Source: Herbidospora cretacea (lineage in GTDB: Bacteria > Actinomycetota > Actinomycetes > Streptosporangiales > Streptosporangiaceae). From it: DNA of 64,000 bases. Positions 40,219-47,519 of this stretch are shown piece after piece. The notes beneath the pieces were generated by a model. The model did not search any database. It saw only the letters and a program-made list of their open reading frames with translations, and was not told the origin of the DNA. The stretch is taken from NCBI RefSeq assembly GCF_001570605.1, contig NZ_BBXG01000004.1:310001-374000 (forward strand), read 5' to 3'. How positions within the stretch are numbered: position 1 is the stretch's first letter; the number at the start of each line of letters is the position of its first letter. The translations under genes and the position numbers were made by a program.

Positions 40219-40237
40219 CACGACAGAGGATGTCGTG
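40219..40237. promoter_or_regulatory. operator of the WYL regulator
   Basis: CACGACA (40219-40225) and TGTCGTG (40231-40237) are perfect 7-bp arms with a 5-nt spacer, flanked by AAAT and ATTT. The site occupies the middle of the 61-bp divergent spacer. Confidence 0.75.
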
Positions 40238-40259
40238 ATTTCCCGGGAGGCTGATCGCC

Positions 40260-40661
40260 ATGACAACGAAGCGAACCGCGGTCAACCCCTGGGCCTGGTC
40301 GGCGGCACTGGGCTACCACCAGGGCGAGATCGTCTCCGGCCACACCCGGACCCTCTACCTCTCCGGGCAGGCCGCGATGGACGCTTGCGGCAGACCGTGT
40401 CACCCCGGCGACATGGCGGCGCAGCTCGCGCTGACCCTCGACAACCTCGAAGCCGTGCTCGGCGAGGCCGGCATGTCGCTGGCCGACCTGGTCCGGCTCA
40501 CCGTCTACACCACCGACGCCGACCTGCTCCTCGAGCACTACGGCGTGCTGGCCGCGCGGCTGGGCGCCGCCGGGGCCGCGCCGCCCACCACGATGCTGGG
40601 CGTGACCCGGCTGGCGATCCCCGGCCTCATGGTGGAGCTGGAGGGGACCGCCGTCTCATGA
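40260..40661 (+). CDS. RidA/YjgF-family protein
   Basis: 133 residues. The family pattern is clear: LYLSGQAAMDACG, QLALTLDNLEAVLGEAGMSLADLVRLTVYTTD and PTTMLGVTRLAIPGLMVELEGTA. RidA proteins deaminate reactive enamine/imine intermediates, but the canonical substrate-carboxylate Arg (usually in RxxV..R) is replaced in ...MLGVTRLAIPGLMVE, where R may still be present. GGGAGG is well placed before the ATG. Regulation by the divergent WYL protein is inferred. It overlaps the converging sigma-factor gene by 6 nt. Confidence 0.87.
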   Translation: MTTKRTAVNPWAWSAALGYHQGEIVSGHTRTLYLSGQAAMDACGRPCHPGDMAAQLALTLDNLEAVLGEAGMSLADLVRLTVYTTDADLLLEHYGVLAARLGAAGAAPPTTMLGVTRLAIPGLMVELEGTAVS

Positions 40662-41807
40662 GGAGGCGCGCAGCCGCGCGTTGAGCCGGGCGGCCTGGCG
40701 CGTCAGGTGGTCGCGTTCGGGCAGGCTGGCCGCCTGCCGGGCGGCCTCGGCGTAGAGGCGGGCCGCCGCGGCCGGGTCGCCGTCGCGTTCGCGCAGGTAG
40801 GCGGCGACAGCGGTGTACCGGGGGAGCGCGGGGTCGAGCTCGGCCAGGGCGGCCAGCCCGGCCCGCGCGCCGTCGGCCTCGCCGACCGCGACGGCCCGGT
40901 TGAGACGGGCCACCGGGCTGCCGGTGAGGCGCACCAGCTCGTCGTACCACTCGACGATCTGCACCCAGTCGGTCTCCTGCGCCGACCGGGCGTCGGCGTG
41001 CAGCGCGGCGACGGCGGCCTGGGCCTGGAACTCGCCGAGCCGGTCGCGGGCGAGGGCGGCCTGGAGCACGTCGACGCCCTCGGCGATCAGGCGGGTGTCC
41101 CACCGGCCCCGGTCCTGCTCGGCCAGCGGCACGAGGCTCCCGTCGGGGGCGGTCCTGGCCGCCCGCCGCGCGTGGTGGAGCAGCATCAGGGCGAGCAGGC
41201 CCGCCACCTCCTCGTGCCTGGTCATCGCGGCGAGCTGGCGGGTCAGCCGGATCGCCTCGTCGGCGAGGTCGACGTCACCGGAGTAGCCCTCGTTGAAGAC
41301 CAGGTAGAGCACCCGCAGCACGGTGGCGACGTCGCCCGCCTGGTCGAACCGCACCCCGGAGACCGACCGCTTGGCCCTGCTGATGCGCTGGGCCATGGTC
41401 GCCTCCGGCACGAGGTAGGCCCGCGCGATCTGCCGCGTGGTCAGGCCGCCGACCGCCCGCAGCGTGAGCGCGACGGCCGACGCCGGGGTCAGCGACGGGT
41501 GGGCGCACAGGAAGTAGAGCCGGAGCGTGTCGTCGGCCGCCTCACCCGGGCCGGGCGCGGGCTCGCTCTCGACGCGGATCTCGCGCAGCCGCCGCGAGGT
41601 CTCGGCGCGGGCGGCGTCGAGGAACTTGCGCCAGGCCACCGTGACCAGCCAGCCCTTGGGGTCGCGCGGCGACTCGCCCGCCCCGCCGCGCACGGCCTCG
41701 ACCAGGGCCTCCTGCACGGCGTCCTCGGCCGAGGCGAAGTCGGCCCCCCGGCGGACGAGGACCCCGATCACCACGGGCACCAGCTCCCGCAGCAGCGCCT
41801 CGTTCAC
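40656..41807 (-). CDS. ECF42-type RNA polymerase sigma factor (second module)
   Basis: 383 residues, paralogous to the sigma factor at 13033-14202. Sigma2 is at about 20-75 (ASAEDAVQEALVEAV, PKGWLVTVAWRKFLDAARAE), sigma4 at about 110-160 (TPASAVALTLRAVGGLTTRQIARAYLVPEATMAQRISRAK), then the long C-terminal TPR-like domain (GLLALMLLHHARRAARTAPDGSLVPLAEQDRGRWD). The GTG start overlaps the YCII gene stop by 4 nt. No anti-sigma gene is near. Confidence 0.9.
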   Translation of the reverse strand: MNEALLRELVPVVIGVLVRRGADFASAEDAVQEALVEAVRGGAGESPRDPKGWLVTVAWRKFLDAARAETSRRLREIRVESEPAPGPGEAADDTLRLYFLCAHPSLTPASAVALTLRAVGGLTTRQIARAYLVPEATMAQRISRAKRSVSGVRFDQAGDVATVLRVLYLVFNEGYSGDVDLADEAIRLTRQLAAMTRHEEVAGLLALMLLHHARRAARTAPDGSLVPLAEQDRGRWDTRLIAEGVDVLQAALARDRLGEFQAQAAVAALHADARSAQETDWVQIVEWYDELVRLTGSPVARLNRAVAVGEADGARAGLAALAELDPALPRYTAVAAYLRERDGDPAAAARLYAEAARQAASLPERDHLTRQAARLNARLRASS

Positions 41808-42211
41808 TCGATGACCGTGGGCAGGCAGGTCAGGAACGGCCGCACCTCAAGCCATTCGTTGATCGGCTCGCCGCCCGCGCCCGGGGCGGCGGACAGCTCG
41901 CCGGCCAGTTCGAGCGCCCGCTCGTAGCTGTCGACGTCGATCACCGTCCATCCGGCGATCAGGTCCTTGGTCTCGGCGAAGGGGCCGTCGGTGACCGGCG
42001 GGCGGCCCTCGCCGTCGCCCCGGACGAAGGTCCCCTCCGGCCGGAGCGCCTGGTGCTCGACGAGCTCGCCCGTCTCCTCCAGCCGGGCGGCGAAGTCGTT
42101 CATGTACCGCACGTGGGCGGCGAGCTCCTCCGGCGTCCACCGGTCCATCGGCACGTCGTTGACCGCCGCCGGCGCGCCCCGGTAGTGCTTGAGCAGCAGG
42201 TATTTGGCCAT
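41804..42211 (-). CDS. YCII/DGPF-domain protein of second ECF42 module
   Basis: 135 residues. MAKYLLLKHYRGAP, the TDGPFAETKDLIAGWTVIDVDSYERALELA block with the DGPF signature, and WLEVRPF at the end identify the YCII-related family. An ATG with GGAGGAG heads the two-gene operon. Compared with the first module this one has a single YCII protein instead of two. A role in modulating the sigma factor is inferred from linkage. Confidence 0.88.
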   Translation of the reverse strand: MAKYLLLKHYRGAPAAVNDVPMDRWTPEELAAHVRYMNDFAARLEETGELVEHQALRPEGTFVRGDGEGRPPVTDGPFAETKDLIAGWTVIDVDSYERALELAGELSAAPGAGGEPINEWLEVRPFLTCLPTVIE

Positions 42212-42251
42212 GTTCGTTCTCCTCCGTGGGACAGGCCCATTGTGGCCGGGT

Positions 42252-42761
42252 TCAGGGTGACGGCGGAACCGGGCGCTCGGCCCGCCGCCGGACCAGTTCC
42301 TCGACGGCGCTGGGCAGCGTCGTCTCGAAGTCGATCAGCTTGGCCCAGGTCGGGGTCACCACGATCCGGACCATGCCGTCGACGTAGAGGGAGCGCACCT
42401 CGGCCTCCCACTCGACCCGCTGCTCGGGCGTCATCTCGTAGGTGCTGGTGGTCTGGAGGTACTCGTCGGGGATGCCGTCGACGTAGTCGAGTTCGGCCCG
42501 GCCCCGGATGAGCAGGATCTTGGGCGGGTGTGACTCGGTGTCGATCGTCAGCGCGACCATCGGGTTCGCCCGCAGCGCCGCGAGCTTCGGCGCGTTCTTC
42601 GGGGTGCTCATGACGATCTCCGCGCCGTTCCAGGCGAAGATGATCGGAATCGTGCGCGGGGTGCCGTCCTGGGCGACGTAGGCCAGGCGGGTCAGGTCGC
42701 GGGCCAGCAGTTCCCGGCTGAGCGGCCGGTTCAGGATCTCGGTGATCTCGTACGCCTGCAC
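42252..42761 (-). CDS. PPOX-class flavin/F420-dependent oxidoreductase
   Basis: 169 residues of the pyridoxamine-5'-phosphate-oxidase-like split-barrel fold: LARDLTRLAYVAQDGTPRTIPIIFAWNGAEIVMSTPKNAPKLAALRANPMVALTIDT. The family binds FMN, F420 or heme, and in actinobacteria many use F420. The C-terminal region (MVRIVVTPTWAKLIDFETTLPSAVEELV) completes the fold. GTG start with GAGAGGGA. Its substrate and cofactor cannot be told from sequence. Confidence 0.82.
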   Translation of the reverse strand: MQAYEITEILNRPLSRELLARDLTRLAYVAQDGTPRTIPIIFAWNGAEIVMSTPKNAPKLAALRANPMVALTIDTESHPPKILLIRGRAELDYVDGIPDEYLQTTSTYEMTPEQRVEWEAEVRSLYVDGMVRIVVTPTWAKLIDFETTLPSAVEELVRRRAERPVPPSP

Positions 42762-42858
42762 GGTGGTCCCTCTCGTCGTGGTGTCGCGTTCCTCACCCAG
42801 GACGGAGCCGTCACCGCGTTCTCGACACGGCGGGCGACATCACTTCCGGAGACAGGAA

Positions 42859-42875
42859 GATCACTTAGAGTGATC
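42859..42875. promoter_or_regulatory. inverted repeat overlapping the -10 of the small secreted protein gene
   Basis: GATCACT (42859-42865) and AGTGATC (42869-42875) form 7-bp arms around TAG. The candidate -10 TAGAGT (42866-42871) falls in the centre, 7 nt before the ATG at 42879, so a bound repressor would occlude the promoter. No regulator gene is adjacent. Confidence 0.6.
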
Positions 42876-42878
42876 ATC

Positions 42879-43187
42879 ATGAAGAAGATCATTCTCACCT
42901 CCGCGCTCGCCGCCGCCTTCACCCTCGGCACCGCGGGCGCCGCTCTCGCCTCGCAGTACGTCGCCTACGAGTTCCCCGGCTTCGCCGGACGGAGCGTCGT
43001 CATCAGCGCGTGCGGCATGTCGAACATCCCGTTCCACGGCTCCTACAAGTGGTACGGCGACGGTCAGAGCGGGCGGATGTACAACCAGCCCAACGCGCAG
43101 GGCGTGGCCCACTTCACCCTGGACAGCGCCCGCAACGCCGAGCAGCGCACCCCTGTGGGATGGCAGAGCATCTTCATCGTGTGCTGA
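42879..43187 (+). CDS. small secreted protein with two cysteines, possibly beta/gamma-crystallin-like
   Basis: 102 residues. Signal peptide MKKIILTSALAAAFTLGTAGAALA, mature chain of about 78 residues with two Cys (ISACGMS and IFIVC at the very end), likely one disulfide. The pattern YEFPGFAGRSVVI resembles the first strand of beta/gamma-crystallin or peptidase-inhibitor I36 proteins (Y-x-x-x-x-F-x-G), but the whole domain is not clearly recognised. The ATG at 42879 rather than a GTG nine bases upstream is chosen because it follows TAGAGT-N7. Function unknown. Confidence 0.7.
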   Translation: MKKIILTSALAAAFTLGTAGAALASQYVAYEFPGFAGRSVVISACGMSNIPFHGSYKWYGDGQSGRMYNQPNAQGVAHFTLDSARNAEQRTPVGWQSIFIVC

Positions 43188-43191
43188 CTCG

Positions 43192-43197
43192 TACGAT
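43192..43197 (+). promoter_or_regulatory. -10 box for leaderless D-2-hydroxyacid dehydrogenase gene
   Basis: TACGAT ends 6 nt before the ATG at 43204. No Shine-Dalgarno is visible, consistent with a leaderless message. Confidence 0.45.
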
Positions 43198-43203
43198 GAC
43201 GGA

Positions 43204-44166
43204 ATGAAGATCGTCGTACTGGACGACTACCAGCGCGTGGCCCGTGACCTGGGCGGTTTCGACTCCTTGCCGGACGCCGAGGTCGAGGTGCTGCACGAGC
43301 ACATCGCCGGCCCCGGCGACCTGGCCGACGCGCTGCGCGGGGCGGAGGTCGTCGTCTCGATGCGGGAACGCACCCCGTTCCGGGCCGATACCTTCGCCCG
43401 CCTGCCGGACCTGCGCCTGCTGGTGACCACGGGCATGGTGAACGCCGCCATCGATCTGGCGGCGGCCGCCGCCCACGGCGTCACGGTCAGCGGCACGACC
43501 GCGACCGGATCGGCCAAGAGCTCCGCCACCGCCGAGCTGACCTGGGCGCTGATCCTGGCCTGCCGCCGCCACGTCGTCACCGAGGACCGGGCGCTGCGCG
43601 AGGGCCGCTGGCAGACCACCCTCGGCGCCGACCTGGCCGGGACCACCCTGGGCGTGCTCGGGCTCGGCCGGCTGGGCACGCAGGTGGCCAGGATCGGCCA
43701 GGCCTTCGACATGCGGGTGATCGCGTGGAGCGAGAACCTGACCCCCGAGCGGGCCGCCGGCGCCGGGGCGACCTGGGTGCCCAAGGACGAGCTGTTCGCC
43801 GCGAGCGACGTCCTGTCCGTCCACCTCAAGCTCGGCGACCGGACCACCGGTCTGGTCGGCAGGGCAGAACTGGCCGCCATGAAGGCCTCGGCGATCCTGG
43901 TCAACACCTCGCGCGGCCCGATCGTCGACGAGAACGCCCTGGTCACCGCGTTGAACGGCGGCTGGATCGCCGGGGCGGGGCTCGACGTCTACGGCATCGA
44001 GCCGCTGCCGCTGAGCGACCCGCTGAGATACACGCCCAACACCGTGCTCCTGCCGCACCTCGGATACGTCACCGAAGCGGGATACCGCGCGATGTACACC
44101 CAGGCGGTCGAGGACATCGCGGCCTGGCGCGCCGGGTCGCCCATTCGCGTTATGGCCGCCGAATGA
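43204..44166 (+). CDS. D-isomer-specific 2-hydroxyacid dehydrogenase
   Basis: 320 residues of the D-2-hydroxyacid dehydrogenase family. The NAD-binding motif is LGVLGLGRLGTQVARIGQAF (GxGxxG), the catalytic Arg is in LVNTSRGPIVDE and the catalytic His in LLPHLGYVTEAGYRAM; the intervening Glu is in GIEPLP. Such enzymes interconvert 2-keto acids and D-2-hydroxy acids, or act in glycerate/phosphoglycerate metabolism. Stand-alone gene. Confidence 0.9.
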   Translation: MKIVVLDDYQRVARDLGGFDSLPDAEVEVLHEHIAGPGDLADALRGAEVVVSMRERTPFRADTFARLPDLRLLVTTGMVNAAIDLAAAAAHGVTVSGTTATGSAKSSATAELTWALILACRRHVVTEDRALREGRWQTTLGADLAGTTLGVLGLGRLGTQVARIGQAFDMRVIAWSENLTPERAAGAGATWVPKDELFAASDVLSVHLKLGDRTTGLVGRAELAAMKASAILVNTSRGPIVDENALVTALNGGWIAGAGLDVYGIEPLPLSDPLRYTPNTVLLPHLGYVTEAGYRAMYTQAVEDIAAWRAGSPIRVMAAE

Positions 44167-44306
44167 AACCCCATTTTGATCGGGTTGACAGCGTTATTCA
44201 TGAACCTTTCAGAATAGGCGTCTCACCAGGCGGGACCCCTCTTTCTCGCACCTGTGTTTCTGATTTATGAACGGCGTGACAAGTTGTTCACACCGAAAGG
44301 AAACCC
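44167..44306. promoter_or_regulatory. AT-rich promoter region before the secreted repeat protein
   Basis: 140 bp of unusually AT-rich sequence. TTGACA (44185-44190) followed 19 bp later by CAGAAT (44210-44215) is a candidate promoter, and GAAAGGA before the ATG at 44307 is a strong ribosome-binding site. The leader would be roughly 85 nt. Confidence 0.4.
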
Positions 44307-45389
44307 ATGTCGCGATTATCGAGGGTCCTGCTGGGCGTGCTCGTCGCCCTGGGCCTCGTCCAGGTCGCCGCCGCCCCGGCGCAGGCCGCCGTGCCCAACC
44401 GGTGGGGGTACGCCTACGTCAACATCCCGTCGGGGGTCCCCAGCCTTGCCCACCAGGCTGGAAGCTGGCCGGCGGGGTTCAACGTCAGCGTCACCCCCGG
44501 CGTGCCGGGCGAGACGGTCGTCCGGTTCCCGCAGATCGCCGGGCCGGGCGGCGTCGTGCACGCCACCGCCGTGTACGACGGGCCGGTCATCTGCCAGGTC
44601 GCCAAGTGGATGCCGGTCGGCACCGACATCGTCGCCCTCGTGCGGTGTCACCAGTTCGGCACCGGCACCCCGCAGGCCGTGCCGTTCACCGTCACCTACT
44701 CCGAGAGCTCCGGGGCGATGGGCGGACCGGCCACGGCGGCCTTCGGCTACATCCACTACAACGCCGGGATCATCAGCCAGTACAACTCGGCGGGGGCGGC
44801 CAACATCGTCTCCGTCCTCGGCGTCGGCTGGTACAAGGTGACCCTGCCCGGACTCGGCTTCACCGCCCCCGCCGGGAACATCCAGGTCACCGCGGTCAAC
44901 GATCTCGTGCCGGCCAGGTGCAAGGTCGTGGCGTGGTCGCCGGGGACCGCCGCGCAGCAGGCCGAGGTGCGCTGCTTCAACGCGGCCAACGCCGCGCAGA
45001 ACTCCGGCTTCAGCTTCACCTACCAGCGGGAACGCAACATCAACGGCCGCTGGGTGCCGCCGAAGGCGTTCGCGTACACCTTCGACCACACCCCGGCCAA
45101 CCCCGGGCCGTACGCGCCCGCGCCGGTCGGCGTGAACTACAACTCCCAGGGCGCGGTCAACACGGTCCAGAGTTCCGGGCTCGGACTCCGGCTGGTCACC
45201 TTCCCGAAGGTCGGATATCCGATCGACCACGTGCAGGTGACGGCGTTCGGCAACACGCCGGCGTACTGCAACCTCCAGACGGTGTGGCTCACCAGCGGCG
45301 GCGTGGCGTACGTGCGCAACGTGGTCTGCTGGAACAGCACGACGAGGGCCAACAACGCCTCGTTCGTGTCGTACACCTCCACGCAGTGA
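44307..45389 (+). CDS. secreted protein with three tandem ~110-residue repeats
   Basis: 360 residues. A signal peptide (MSRLSRVLLGVLVALGLVQVAAAPAQA) precedes three copies of a repeat that starts with an FGYIHYN/WGYAYVN/FAYTFDH strand, then FPQ/LPG/FPK, then ATAVYDGPVICQVAKW, TAVNDLVPARCKVVAW or TAFGNTPAYCNLQTVW, and ends with a second Cys (VRCHQF, VRCFNA, VVCWNS) before FTVTYS or similar. Each repeat has two Cys, probably a disulfide. I do not recognise the domain by name; the fold is likely all-beta. It is exported, so it may be a surface or adhesion-type protein. The neighbouring gene encodes another secreted duplicated protein. Confidence 0.78.
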   Translation: MSRLSRVLLGVLVALGLVQVAAAPAQAAVPNRWGYAYVNIPSGVPSLAHQAGSWPAGFNVSVTPGVPGETVVRFPQIAGPGGVVHATAVYDGPVICQVAKWMPVGTDIVALVRCHQFGTGTPQAVPFTVTYSESSGAMGGPATAAFGYIHYNAGIISQYNSAGAANIVSVLGVGWYKVTLPGLGFTAPAGNIQVTAVNDLVPARCKVVAWSPGTAAQQAEVRCFNAANAAQNSGFSFTYQRERNINGRWVPPKAFAYTFDHTPANPGPYAPAPVGVNYNSQGAVNTVQSSGLGLRLVTFPKVGYPIDHVQVTAFGNTPAYCNLQTVWLTSGGVAYVRNVVCWNSTTRANNASFVSYTSTQ

Positions 45390-45399
45390 CGAACTAGCC

Positions 45400-45429
45400 G
45401 GCGGGGCGAGGTCCCGGACTCGTCCCGCC
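45400..45429 (+). terminator. hairpin after the secreted repeat protein
   Basis: GGCGGGGCGAG (45400-45410) and CTCGTCCCGCC (45419-45429) pair with one G-U/mismatch around an 8-nt loop, starting 10 nt after the stop. There is no U-tract. Confidence 0.55.
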
Positions 45430-45508
45430 CTACGGCACGCGGAGTAGCGCGGGAATACCGCTCAGCGCCGATGAGCGGGGTCCGGCTCCCTTCGTAGGGT
45501 CGGGCCCC

Positions 45509-46321
45509 ATGATCTCCTTCACCGCCCTGATCGCGACCGTGCTCGCGCTGGGGACGCCCACCGCGCACCCGCCCGTCCACCAGTACCTGGGGACGTGGAA
45601 CTACGACCAGCCCGACCGCGCGTCCATGCGGAACGTCGCGGTCATCGGGTCGGTCCCGCCGATCCACGTCCCGCAGATCGGTGACATCGTCTTCACCCGG
45701 TCGGCCACCGGCGTCACCGGCCGCACCGACCAGGGATGCACCTGGACGTTCGCGGTGCGCCGCGCCTCGCTGGAGCTCGACCCGCCGTCGCAGAACTGCT
45801 TCAACCGGGTCATCGGGTCCTCGTACACGATCACCCGGTGGTCGGTCACCGTGGCGGGGAACCGCGAGCGCGAGACCATCGAGGCCGTCAGCCACCAGCC
45901 CACCGGCGACTACGCCTTCCGGCTGGAGGAGGGCAGCCGGACCAGGGCCGCCAAGGGGCCCACGGTGCGGTTCGCGGGAAGCTGGCGGTACGACCCGGCC
46001 GACCCGGCGACTCGGGTGAACATCCTCACCACCCGCTATCCCGACCGGATGACGCAGACGCCGCGGCAGGGGGTCGTCACGTTCGCCAAGGGGCCGGGGA
46101 ACGTGCTGACCGCCCGTACCGAGGACGGCTGCGCGTGGCGGCTGACCGCGCGCGGGAACACCGCCAGGCTCGACCCGGCCGAGCAGACCTGCCAGGGCAC
46201 CAGGCTGACGTTCTGGACGGTCGCCGGAGACGGCGAGCGGCAGGCGTCGATCCTGGCCGGGACGGCCGCCGACGGCGGGAACTTCCTGCTCAGCGTGGGC
46301 AGCCTGACCCGTCAGCGGTAG
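45509..46321 (+). CDS. secreted protein with two tandem lipocalin-like repeats
   Basis: 270 residues. A short hydrophobic N-terminus (MISFTALIATVLALGTPTAH) acts as signal peptide. Two homologous halves follow: YLGTWNYDQPDRA, DIVFTRSATGVTGRTDQGCTW, LELDPPSQNCF, and FAGSWRYDPADPA, GVVTFAKGPGNVLTARTEDGCAW, ARLDPAEQTC. Each half has the DGCxW motif and one more Cys. The GTW/GSW start and strand pattern suggest a small beta-barrel such as a lipocalin-like domain; function unknown. TAGGGT eight bases before the ATG is a candidate -10. It overlaps the convergent epoxide hydrolase gene by 10 nt. Confidence 0.72.
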   Translation: MISFTALIATVLALGTPTAHPPVHQYLGTWNYDQPDRASMRNVAVIGSVPPIHVPQIGDIVFTRSATGVTGRTDQGCTWTFAVRRASLELDPPSQNCFNRVIGSSYTITRWSVTVAGNRERETIEAVSHQPTGDYAFRLEEGSRTRAAKGPTVRFAGSWRYDPADPATRVNILTTRYPDRMTQTPRQGVVTFAKGPGNVLTARTEDGCAWRLTARGNTARLDPAEQTCQGTRLTFWTVAGDGERQASILAGTAADGGNFLLSVGSLTRQR

Positions 46322-47448
46322 GGGCGGAAGAACGCGCGCAGCTCCTCGGCGTAGAGCTCGGGCTCCTCGAAGGCCGCGAAGTGGCCGCCGCGCGGGGGCT
46401 CGGTCGCCCGCACGGTGTTCGCCACCCGGTCGAGCCACGCCCGGGGCGGCCGGACGACGTCACCCGCGAAGATCGCGAAACCCGACGGCGTCTCGACCCT
46501 GCGGGCGTGCTGCGCGGGCGGGATCGCGGCGTTGGCGCGGTACATGCGCATCGACGAGCCGATCGTCCCGGTGAGCCAGTAGATGGTGAGGTTGGTGAGG
46601 ATCTCGTCCCTGGTGAGCCGCCGGTCGCTCCACGATTCGAGCTTCTCGACGATCCACGCGGCCAGCCCGGCCGGCGAGTCGTTGAGCCCGACGGCCGCCG
46701 TCTGCGGCTTGGTCCGGTGGACGGCGGCGTAGGCGCCCTCGTCGCGGCCCCACGCCGTGGCCTCCTCGATCCAGGCGCGCTCCTCGGGCGCGAGCTCGGC
46801 CGGGTCGCCGAGGAAGATCGGCAGCCCCGCGTCGGTGCGGTGGACCGCCACCACCCGATGGGAGTGGTCGAGCGCGAGGTAGCGGCTCACATGGCTGCCG
46901 ATGTCCCCGCCCGCCGCGCCGAACCGCGGGTAGCCCAGCGAGTACATGAGGTCGGCCCACAGCTCGGCGACGGCGACGGCGTCCAGGGCGGGACTCGGGA
47001 TGTCGGAGTAGCCGAAACCCGGCACGTCGGGCACCACGACGTCGAACGCGTCGGCGGGGTCGGCGCCGTGCGCGCCGGGGTCGGTCAGCAGCGGGATGAC
47101 CTTCGAGTAGCGCCAGAACGAGTCGGGCCAGCCGTGGGTGAGCACCAGCGGCAGCACCGGACCGGCGGGCGCGACCGCCTTGGCGTGCACGTAGTGGATC
47201 CGCAGGCCGCCGACCTCGACGCGGTAGCGGGGCAGCGCGTTGAGTGCCGCCTCCTGGGCCCGCCAGTCGAACCCGTCGGCCCAGTAGGCGACCAGCTCAC
47301 GGAGGTAGCCGAGGTCGGTCCCGATGGACCACCCGGCGTCCTCGGGGCTGTCGGGCCAGCGGGTGGCGCGCAGGCGGGTCCGGAGGTCCTCCAGGGCCTC
47401 GTCACTGGCCTGCGGGCTGAACGACTCAGGAGGGAACATGATCCGCAT
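46312..47448 (-). CDS. epoxide hydrolase family protein (EHN domain)
   Basis: 378 residues. An N-terminal EHN domain (residues ~1-110, with DAGWSIGTDLGYLRELVAYWADGFDWRAQEAALNALP) is followed by the alpha/beta hydrolase core. The oxyanion motif is HGWPDSFWRY, the nucleophile Asp is in AAGGDIGSHVSRYLA and the catalytic His in PRGGHFAAFEEPE. This is the juvenile-hormone/microsomal epoxide hydrolase architecture; these enzymes open epoxides to diols. The start is the ATG at 47448 or one three codons later. It is divergent from a ferredoxin-reductase/P450 pair (38-71 bp), so epoxides made by the P450 could be its substrate, though that is inference. Confidence 0.87.
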   Translation of the reverse strand: MRIMFPPESFSPQASDEALEDLRTRLRATRWPDSPEDAGWSIGTDLGYLRELVAYWADGFDWRAQEAALNALPRYRVEVGGLRIHYVHAKAVAPAGPVLPLVLTHGWPDSFWRYSKVIPLLTDPGAHGADPADAFDVVVPDVPGFGYSDIPSPALDAVAVAELWADLMYSLGYPRFGAAGGDIGSHVSRYLALDHSHRVVAVHRTDAGLPIFLGDPAELAPEERAWIEEATAWGRDEGAYAAVHRTKPQTAAVGLNDSPAGLAAWIVEKLESWSDRRLTRDEILTNLTIYWLTGTIGSSMRMYRANAAIPPAQHARRVETPSGFAIFAGDVVRPPRAWLDRVANTVRATEPPRGGHFAAFEEPELYAEELRAFFRPYR

Positions 47449-47519
47449 CGTACTAAAAAACCGGAAAAGAACGCTGTGACCTGGACATGTGGCGCTTCGC
47501 GGGCGGGCACGCGCACCTC

